Positions 12,892 to 18,067 of a stretch of DNA of 18,067 nt are shown piece after piece (positions within the stretch are counted from its first letter, which is position 1; every line of letters starts with the position of its first letter). The translations under genes were made by a program, and so were the position numbers. Location of the stretch: positions 1 to 18,067 of the forward strand of contig NZ_JNYE01000129.1 in NCBI RefSeq assembly GCF_000717185.1. The letters are read 5' to 3'. The notes below the pieces were generated by a model that saw only the letters and a program-made list of their open reading frames with translations, did no database searches and had not been told where the DNA came from. Source of the DNA: Kitasatospora phosalacinea (lineage in GTDB: Bacteria > Actinomycetota > Actinomycetes > Streptomycetales > Streptomycetaceae).

Positions 12892-14910
12892 ATGAAGATC
12901 AAGCGAGCACGCATCCAGAACTTCCGCAGCCTGCGGGAGGTGGACATCGAGTTCGATGCGACGACGTGCTTCATCGGGCCGACCGGCGCGGGGAAGTCCA
13001 CCGTCCTGCGTGCGCTCGACTGGTTCTTCAACGGCGAGAAGACACTCTCCCTGGACGAGCACGACCTCCACTCCGCGGCCGACAGCCGCCGGATCACCGT
13101 CGAGGTCGAGTTCAACGACCTCACCGAGTACGACCGTGACGTGCTCGGCAGCTACGCCCCGCCCGAGAGCGACACGGTGATCGTGTGGCGCACCTGGGAG
13201 GACGGCGAGGACAAGATCAGCGGACGGGCCCTCGCCTTCCCTCCCTTCGAAGCCGTCAGGGCCGTGCCGACCGCGATGGCCAAACGGAAGGCGTACGGCG
13301 AACTGCGCGAGCAGCAGCCGGACCTGGAACTGCCGTCCGTAGGCTCCGAGGCCGCCGTCATGGAGGCGCTCTTGACCTGGGAGCGCGAGCACCGCGACCG
13401 GCTCGTCCCCACCGAGCGCAACGGCACCCACTTCTTCGGCTTCGCGGGCCAGAGCAAACTCGCCGAGCTGATCGACTTCGTCTTCGTCTCCGCCGACCTG
13501 CGCGCCGCGGAGGAGGCCGACGACCAGAAGGCTTCCGCGCTGGGCCGCATCCTCGACTACGCGGTGAACCGGACCCAGGAGATCGAGGCCCTCAGCGAGC
13601 TTGAGAAAACCGCCCACGCGGAGCGGCTGAAGATCCAGAACGAGGCGTACGGTCCGGTTCTCGACAGGATCTCGGGTGCGCTCTCCCGAGAGCTCGCGCA
13701 GTTCACGACGGGGCGCGGGATCGCGCTCGCGCCGGTCGTCCACGCGCCGAAGCCGGCCAGGACCAGCTTCAAGGTCAGCGTCTGGGACGGCGCGGCCGAG
13801 ACCTCCGTCAGCCGGCAGGGCCACGGTTTCCAGCGCGCGCTGATCATCGCCGCCCTCAAGCTCCTCGCCGAGACCCGACGGCCCAGCCAGGAGACGCGCA
13901 CCCTGTGCCTGGCCATCGAGGAGCCCGAACTCTTCCAGCACCCCGCGCAGGCAAGGATCTTCGCCGATGTCCTGCGCGACCTCGCCACCGCCGAGGGAAG
14001 CCGCGTCCAGGTCACCTACGCCACCCACAGCACCGTCTTCGTCGACCACCGCGCGTTCCACCAAGTACGCCGACTGCGCCGCGACTTCGTCGACAACCAC
14101 CCCACGACCCAGACCAGCCAGGTCACCGTGGACGACCTCTGCGAGGCACTCGCCGGCTACGTGAAACCGGACAGCGTGCGCCGCCACGCCGGCCTCCGCT
14201 GCACCGACACCCTCGCCGAAGGCTTCTTCGCCCTGGCCGCCGTCCTCGTCGAAGGCGACACCGACGCCGGCCTGATCACCGGCTGCGCCCAGAACATGAA
14301 CCTCGGCCTCGCCGCCCAGGGCGTCAGCGTGATCCACGTCAACGGCAAGAACAACCTGATCCTCTGCCACGCCATCCTCACCGCCCTCGGAGTGCCCTGC
14401 TACGTCGTCTTCGACGGCGACTGCGGCATGGCGGACCGGAAACTGGCCTCGATCCAAGGACGGGAAGGCGACGACGACTACCTTCAGGCCAAGAAGAAGA
14501 TCACCGCGGCGGCCGACGACGCGGCCCGGATGAACGTCGACCTGCTCGGATACCTGGGCGCACGCAAGCGGGTCCCCTGGCCGGATTCGGCGGCCACCTC
14601 TACCTACACCGTCTTCGACGACAACCTGGAGGAGTACCTCAAGGGCGCCTGGCCCGCATGGACCAGGCGGATCAAGCAGCTGATCGACTCCGGCGACGGA
14701 TTCCCCGGCAAGAACGCCCCCACCTACCGGGAAGCCGCCAGCAGCGCGGAAGGCAACCCGCCCTCGCTGCTCGTCGAACTCCTCGCCAACGTCCAGGAAC
14801 TGCTGAAGAGCAACACGCCACCCGCAGATCACATCCTGCCGAGGCAACCCGGACCGCAGGCTCCTGTTGAGGCAGCCGGCACCAGCGGCGCAAGCCGTGT
14901 CGGCCGCTGA
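12892..14910 (+). CDS. OLD family ATP-dependent endonuclease (AAA ATPase-TOPRIM)
   Basis: A 672-aa protein. N-terminal ABC/SMC-like ATPase: IKRARIQNFRSLREVDIEF; Walker A GPTGAGKST (29-37); signature-like SRQGHGFQRALI (307-318); Walker B LCLAIEEPE (338-346); H-loop ATHS (377-380). A TOPRIM nuclease follows: VLVEGDTDAG (E454) and YVVFDGDCG (D508, D510), with a C-terminal helical region. This is the OLD architecture, as in P2 OLD and the GajA subunit of Gabija. No UvrD-like helicase lies beside it, so it is not a standard Gabija pair. Class 1 OLDs act alone, and others work with retrons or other partners. The ATG has AAGG five bases upstream. The membrane Mrr-like nuclease follows on the same strand after 141 bp and could be a partner. 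Confidence 0.9.
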   Translation: MKIKRARIQNFRSLREVDIEFDATTCFIGPTGAGKSTVLRALDWFFNGEKTLSLDEHDLHSAADSRRITVEVEFNDLTEYDRDVLGSYAPPESDTVIVWRTWEDGEDKISGRALAFPPFEAVRAVPTAMAKRKAYGELREQQPDLELPSVGSEAAVMEALLTWEREHRDRLVPTERNGTHFFGFAGQSKLAELIDFVFVSADLRAAEEADDQKASALGRILDYAVNRTQEIEALSELEKTAHAERLKIQNEAYGPVLDRISGALSRELAQFTTGRGIALAPVVHAPKPARTSFKVSVWDGAAETSVSRQGHGFQRALIIAALKLLAETRRPSQETRTLCLAIEEPELFQHPAQARIFADVLRDLATAEGSRVQVTYATHSTVFVDHRAFHQVRRLRRDFVDNHPTTQTSQVTVDDLCEALAGYVKPDSVRRHAGLRCTDTLAEGFFALAAVLVEGDTDAGLITGCAQNMNLGLAAQGVSVIHVNGKNNLILCHAILTALGVPCYVVFDGDCGMADRKLASIQGREGDDDYLQAKKKITAAADDAARMNVDLLGYLGARKRVPWPDSAATSTYTVFDDNLEEYLKGAWPAWTRRIKQLIDSGDGFPGKNAPTYREAASSAEGNPPSLLVELLANVQELLKSNTPPADHILPRQPGPQAPVEAAGTSGASRVGR

Positions 14911-15051
14911 CAGCTTCACGGACCCGCCGCTTCTTCGGAACCGACCGCAGAATCGTGATCGACAAGCCGGCGCAGGAGTTGACGCAAAGCACGGACCGCT
15001 CATGCGCAAGCGCCCTACGCTCTCGTCATACGGACGGGGGCGAGGACTGGC

Positions 15052-15879
15052 ATGGTGACCGACGACGGCCTTTCCCAGCACGGCAAGCCGAACGAGGACG
15101 CTGCCAGCGACGGGGGAAACGGGCTTGCCTTTCTGGCCGGACTGGTCCTTCTCGGCATCGTGGTGCAGACCGCGTCCTGGCTATGGGGACACCCCCTTGC
15201 CGCAGTGGCGACCCTCGCAGGAACCACCGCGGTGCTCCTCGGCTTGCGTGCCGCACTCCGGCGCACCGCCCTCGGCCCCCCGGTGCGCCGCTTCCTGCAG
15301 CCGTTGTGGTCCCTGCTCCGAGCCGGAATCTCCGCACGCTTCACCCACGCCCGAACCACCGCCATCGAGCGAGTCACCGGCCGCATCGAACAGCGGGCCC
15401 ACCGGCCGATGCGGCCGACAGCACCACCCGAACCCGTCGCCTCCTACGAACGACGGCCCTTCGACTACACCCTGGAAGCATTCACAACCGCCACGCCACC
15501 CCGCTTCGAGGAGATGTGCCGCGAACTGCTGGAGCGCGACGGTTTCACCAACACCGAGCGGGTCGGCAGCGCCGGAGACCTCGGCGCCGACGTCCTCGCC
15601 CAGGACTACCTCGGCCGACGAGTCGTGCTCCAGTGCAAGCGCTACGCGACCCCCGTGACATCGGAGGCGGTGCAGCGATTCAACGGCACCGCCCGACCGG
15701 TTCACGGCGCGGCGGTGCCGGTCGTCGTCGCGCTCAACGGTTTCACCGAACCCGCGGCAGCCTTCGCCACCCAGCAGCGACTCCATCTCGTCGACCGCGA
15801 GCGCCTCGCCCGCTGGGGCGCCGGCCAGCACCTCTACGACGTCCTCCAGATCGACCGCGGCCCGGACCAGCGCGCCTGA
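15052..15879 (+). CDS. Membrane-anchored Mrr-type restriction endonuclease
   Basis: A 275-aa protein. Two adjacent N-terminal membrane helices (about 24-45 and 49-67) are followed by a basic linker and a C-terminal Mrr_cat domain (about 148-270): PRFEEMCRELLERDGFTNTE, then GSAGDLGADVLAQD (D180) and VVLQCKRY (Q194-C-K196). These are the expected catalytic D and QxK residues. Mrr nucleases cleave DNA; membrane tethering is recurrent in actinomycete versions and would place cleavage at the entry site of foreign DNA, which is inference. ATG 15052 follows GAGGA (15042-15046) by five bases; GTG 15055 is an alternative. No strong promoter is seen in 14911-15051, so transcription with the OLD gene is possible. 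Confidence 0.85.
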   Translation: MVTDDGLSQHGKPNEDAASDGGNGLAFLAGLVLLGIVVQTASWLWGHPLAAVATLAGTTAVLLGLRAALRRTALGPPVRRFLQPLWSLLRAGISARFTHARTTAIERVTGRIEQRAHRPMRPTAPPEPVASYERRPFDYTLEAFTTATPPRFEEMCRELLERDGFTNTERVGSAGDLGADVLAQDYLGRRVVLQCKRYATPVTSEAVQRFNGTARPVHGAAVPVVVALNGFTEPAAAFATQQRLHLVDRERLARWGAGQHLYDVLQIDRGPDQRA

Positions 15880-16013
15880 TCGCCCGAGCATCCCTCACCC
15901 CGGCCAACGGCCGGCAAGTGCCCGACGAGCGGACGACCTTCAGCCCCAGCTCCATGAGGTCACGCTTTCGCATGATCTCCCTGCACCAGGGTCTCCGACA
16001 CGCGATCTGCCGC

Positions 16014-16019
16014 TAGGGT
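16014..16019 (+). promoter_or_regulatory. Possible -10 box of the NTase operon
   Basis: TAGGGT fits TAnnnT and sits 28 bases before GTG 16048; transcription would start around 16026. The -35 region is weak. The inverted repeat 16019-16038 begins inside it. The rest of 15880-16013 shows nothing. Confidence 0.45.
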
Positions 16020-16038
16020 CACCGTGGACGAACGGTGA
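16019..16038. promoter_or_regulatory. 7-bp inverted repeat at the start of the NTase operon
   Basis: TCACCGT (16019-16025) and ACGGTGA (16032-16038) are perfect arms around GGACGA. The right arm touches the GAGGGGGG ribosome-binding site (16037-16044). As DNA it could be an operator for an autoregulating toxin-antitoxin protein; as RNA, if transcribed in full, a hairpin that hides the ribosome-binding site. Confidence 0.55.
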
Positions 16039-16047
16039 GGGGGGCCT

Positions 16048-16626
16048 GTGCTGCCAGACTTCAACGACCACGGGCACCTGCCGCCCGGCCGCTACCGGCT
16101 CACCATCACGCAGGCAGCCGAAGCCCTCGTCGACGCGGAGCGCTTCCGCGCTTCCACGACCCGGGCCCAGGTCTGGCAGGGCTTCCAGGAGTACCTCTAC
16201 CAGTTCATCCACCTGGAGGAGCAGTTCGCGACGCTGCTGCAGGGCCGCGAACTCATCCACAGCGTCTGGCTCGGAGGCAGCTTCGTCAGTGCCAAGCGCG
16301 ACCCTCACAACGTGGACGCCACGTTGCTGATGAACCCCGACGCCGAGCGGGCCATTCGGGGCAACCCCGGCTCGAAATGGCTGACGACCGCCTTCAAGAG
16401 CTGGAAGGCTATGCAGGACCGGTACGGCGTGGCCCCTCTGCGGATCCCGTACGTACCGGTGGCCAAGGTGTTCCAGCCCCAGGACTTCACCGCCGAGGAA
16501 CTGGAGTACTTCCGAGACCGAGGCCGCTGGGACGACTGGTGGCAGCGATGCCGCCTGCCGGGTGAGGGGGAACCGAGCGTGCAGAGCGCCGCACCGGTAC
16601 GAGGCTACGTGGAGGTGACGCTGTGA
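16048..16626 (+). CDS. DUF6932-like nucleotidyltransferase-fold protein
   Basis: A 192-aa protein. The N-terminal LPPGRYRLTITQAAEALV and the central VWLGGSFVSAKRDPHNVDATLL (73-94) match the DUF6932 pattern (LPPG, WLxGSFVT-K-P-DxD), a polymerase-beta-type NTase core. GGS is at 76-78 and the metal-binding region at 85-90. The usual first Asp of the DxD pair is N88 here, with D90 kept, so catalysis may be altered. NTases of this type act in toxin-antitoxin and defence modules by modifying tRNA or partner proteins. The last residues (GYVEVTL) resemble the family's terminal strand. The start is GTG with a strong GAGGGGGG. Its stop overlaps the next gene's GTG (16623-16626), so the two products are made together. 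Confidence 0.72.
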   Translation: MLPDFNDHGHLPPGRYRLTITQAAEALVDAERFRASTTRAQVWQGFQEYLYQFIHLEEQFATLLQGRELIHSVWLGGSFVSAKRDPHNVDATLLMNPDAERAIRGNPGSKWLTTAFKSWKAMQDRYGVAPLRIPYVPVAKVFQPQDFTAEELEYFRDRGRWDDWWQRCRLPGEGEPSVQSAAPVRGYVEVTL

Positions 16627-17528
16627 CGGCCGAATGGCGGGAGCAGATGCGCCGACTCCACGGTGAGAGCACCGCCCGGCAACTTCGGGAGGAAGGCGTG
16701 GAGGACCGCGACGACGACCTCGTCGAAAGCGACCTGCGCCACGCCAACCTCGACTACCTCCAGCGCTACGACCCCCAAGCCCGCGCAGAAGAAGAACTCC
16801 AGATCCGACTCACCGGCGAGCACGCCGCCAGCGGAGCCCTCCAGTTCGACTGGGGCAACGCCCTGCTGCGCCCCCTCCAGGACAGCGTTTCAGCGGCAGC
16901 CCACCGCCACGTCGCCCTGGAGCTAACGGGCCTCTCCCGCGGCAGCACCGTCATGCACGTACGGCCCCGACCGGCACCCGATCCGGAACCGGATTTCGAC
17001 GGACTGTCGCTGGACATCTCACCGGCCGATGCCGGCGTACGCCAACTCGTCAACCTCCTGCAAGCACTCGAAGACGAGCAGGACGTCCGGGCATGGAGCG
17101 AGATCCTCGACCCGGTCGACGTCGTCGTCAAAGCCCTCGACAGGTTCGACCTCGGCATGGGCATCAAATGGCTCGCGTCCGACGGCGACGTTCGCACCGC
17201 CACCCTGACCGCTCGCGGCCGAGAGTACGTAGCCCGCCTGCGCGAGACCCACACCGCCGTCGACGTACAGCGACTGTCCGGCCGGATCACCGAACTGCGC
17301 AGCTCCGGGGTGGTGCGGATCAAAACCGGCCTGCCGAAGAAGTCACCGGCCTGGGACGTGAAATTCGACGACCCCGAGCAACTCTTCGCCATGCGCCTCG
17401 CGTTGGGCGACCAAGTCCATTTCATCGTCGAGCAACGACGCACGTTCGACGCGATGAGCCGAACCCGTGCGACCGACTACCGCTTCCTCGACATAGATCC
17501 TGGGCCCGAAGCCCTCCCCGGCAGCTGA
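16623..17528 (+). CDS. Unrecognised 301-aa partner of the NTase
   Basis: I do not recognise a family. It begins at a GTG overlapping the NTase stop by four bases, so the pair is translationally coupled. Seen: a charged helical N-terminus (about 1-65, rich in Arg and Glu/Asp); a mixed region with the phrase LELTGLSRGSTVMHVRPRP (about 99-117); a helical middle (about 135-190); and a C-terminal beta-rich part (about 220-290: SGRITELRSSGVVRIKTGLP, then WDVKFD and LGDQVHFIVEQRR) that could be a small barrel or OB/SH3-like fold. No signal peptide, membrane helix or nuclease motif is visible. It is acidic overall (many D/E) in the first half. Context suggests an antitoxin, effector or sensor for the NTase. 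Confidence 0.75.
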   Translation: MTAEWREQMRRLHGESTARQLREEGVEDRDDDLVESDLRHANLDYLQRYDPQARAEEELQIRLTGEHAASGALQFDWGNALLRPLQDSVSAAAHRHVALELTGLSRGSTVMHVRPRPAPDPEPDFDGLSLDISPADAGVRQLVNLLQALEDEQDVRAWSEILDPVDVVVKALDRFDLGMGIKWLASDGDVRTATLTARGREYVARLRETHTAVDVQRLSGRITELRSSGVVRIKTGLPKKSPAWDVKFDDPEQLFAMRLALGDQVHFIVEQRRTFDAMSRTRATDYRFLDIDPGPEALPGS

Positions 17529-17582
17529 CCAAGATCCGCTGCGTGCGACCAAGGACGAACCGGTCCGATCGCCGCAGGCTCC

Positions 17583-17634
17583 CGGGCCAGCTCGCCGGCC
17601 CGATGGGTTACCGATTCTCGGCACTCGCCAGTGC
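17583..17634. terminator. Possible bidirectional terminator
   Basis: Two hairpins lie between the NTase-partner gene and the convergent recombinase gene: CGGGCC/GGCCCG (17583-17588 and 17597-17602, 8-base loop) and GCACT-CGCC-AGTGC (17621-17634). No T-tract follows. No tRNA or clear attachment site is seen in 17529-17656. Confidence 0.35.
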
Positions 17635-17656
17635 TGCCGGGCCCGTGTCTTTGGAC

Positions 17657-18067
17657 CTATGCGGCCAGGCGAACAGCAGTCGTGGCGCTGCTGTCCTCGT
17701 GACGGGCGTCGGCACGATCGAGTGCGCTGCTGAGTGCGGTGACGGCATGGTCGGCGGAGTCTTTGAGGAGGTGGCCGTAGAGGTCGACGGTGATGGCGAG
17801 GTTGGAGTGGCGCAGTGTCTTGGAGACGACGGCGAGGGGGACGCTCTCGGCGATCATGATGCTGGCGGCGGTGTGGCGCAGGTCGTGCAGACCGATCTTC
17901 GGCAGGTCGAGTTCGGCAGTGCGTTTGCGGAGCTGGTCGAGGACCCACTGGGGTCGAAGGGGCTCCCTGTCCGGGCGGGTGAAGACCAGCCCTTCCAAGC
18001 GGCTGTCGGGATGGGCGGCCATCTGGGTGGCGGCTTGGCGGTGGAGGGCGGCCATGACTCTGGGGGA
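17657..18067 (-). CDS. Tyrosine recombinase/integrase, C-terminal part
   Basis: Partial: the frame is open to the window edge, so the N-terminal and core-binding domains lie beyond 18067. The visible 132+ residues contain the catalytic C-terminus: GLHDLRHTAASIMI (HxxR, the second catalytic Arg), then VVSKTLRHSNLAITVDLYGHLL with the conserved His of LRHS and the nucleophilic Tyr ten residues later. This is the XerC/D-like phage and ICE integrase pattern. Being the gene nearest to the end of the nuclease/NTase cluster, it may mobilise that cluster. The final 30 residues are a polar tail typical of actinomycete element integrases. Confidence 0.9.
   Translation of the reverse strand, partial: SPRVMAALHRQAATQMAAHPDSRLEGLVFTRPDREPLRPQWVLDQLRKRTAELDLPKIGLHDLRHTAASIMIAESVPLAVVSKTLRHSNLAITVDLYGHLLKDSADHAVTALSSALDRADARHEDSSATTAVRLAA

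Noticed and set aside
12892..14910. Gabija system
   Set aside because: The GajA-like OLD protein is present, but no GajB UvrD-like helicase is adjacent on either side.
14979..15021. TTGACG and TACGCT as promoter of the membrane Mrr gene
   Set aside because: The spacer is 31 bases, too long for a sigma-70-type promoter.
12835..15081. Long minus-strand open frame (748 codons) opposite the OLD nuclease gene
   Set aside because: The plus strand encodes complete ATPase and TOPRIM motifs; the minus reading has no recognisable domain and reflects GC bias.
1..18067. CRISPR array, rRNA or tRNA genes, insertion sequences
   Set aside because: No regularly spaced direct repeats, conserved RNA sequences, transposase motifs or terminal inverted repeats were seen.

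Overview
The window is high-GC DNA with strong G/C bias at third codon positions, frequent GTG and TTG starts, and several 4-base GTGA start/stop overlaps. With its gene families (SpoIIE-type phosphatase, STAS proteins, short coupled ORFs) this points to a filamentous actinomycete such as Streptomyces or Kitasatospora. That is an inference from style and content, not from a marker gene.

Left part (1-2096). The 3' end of a PP2C/SpoIIE-type phosphatase, carrying an apparent one-base frameshift, converges on a STAS-domain anti-sigma-factor-antagonist-like protein. A MarR regulator follows, preceded by a perfect 17-bp palindrome that is probably its operator.

Ion-transport part (2097-8637). Two divergent operons share a 230-bp intergenic region. 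The minus-strand operon encodes a CPA1-type Na+/H+ antiporter, a two-CBS-domain protein, an ArsB/NhaD-like permease and a small membrane protein. The first three genes are joined by overlaps. The plus-strand operon encodes a short leader peptide, a second STAS protein, a 38-aa ORF, a frameshifted small membrane protein and an unusual RCK-2TM-RCK channel-like protein. Each operon's leader carries the same 24-nt element (23/24 identical) in the same orientation and at nearly the same distance from a -10-like hexamer. This looks like a duplicated cation-responsive leader, either a riboswitch or an operator at +1.

Transition (8638-9847). A TetR regulator, with a promoter embedded in an inverted repeat, is followed by a YciI-like protein.

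Accessory part (9848-18067). An HTH-DUF488 fusion is followed by a truncated remnant of its partner, cut just after the YciI stop codon. Next come a coiled-coil Mrr-type nuclease, an OLD-family ATPase-TOPRIM nuclease, a membrane-anchored Mrr-type nuclease, and a coupled two-gene unit: a DUF6932-like nucleotidyltransferase-fold protein plus an unrecognised 301-aa protein. That unit has a 7-bp inverted repeat against its ribosome-binding site. The window ends inside a tyrosine recombinase gene. Several nuclease/NTase genes next to an integrase suggest a mobile anti-phage defence island. The NTase pair is the best candidate here for an undescribed toxin-antitoxin or defence module.
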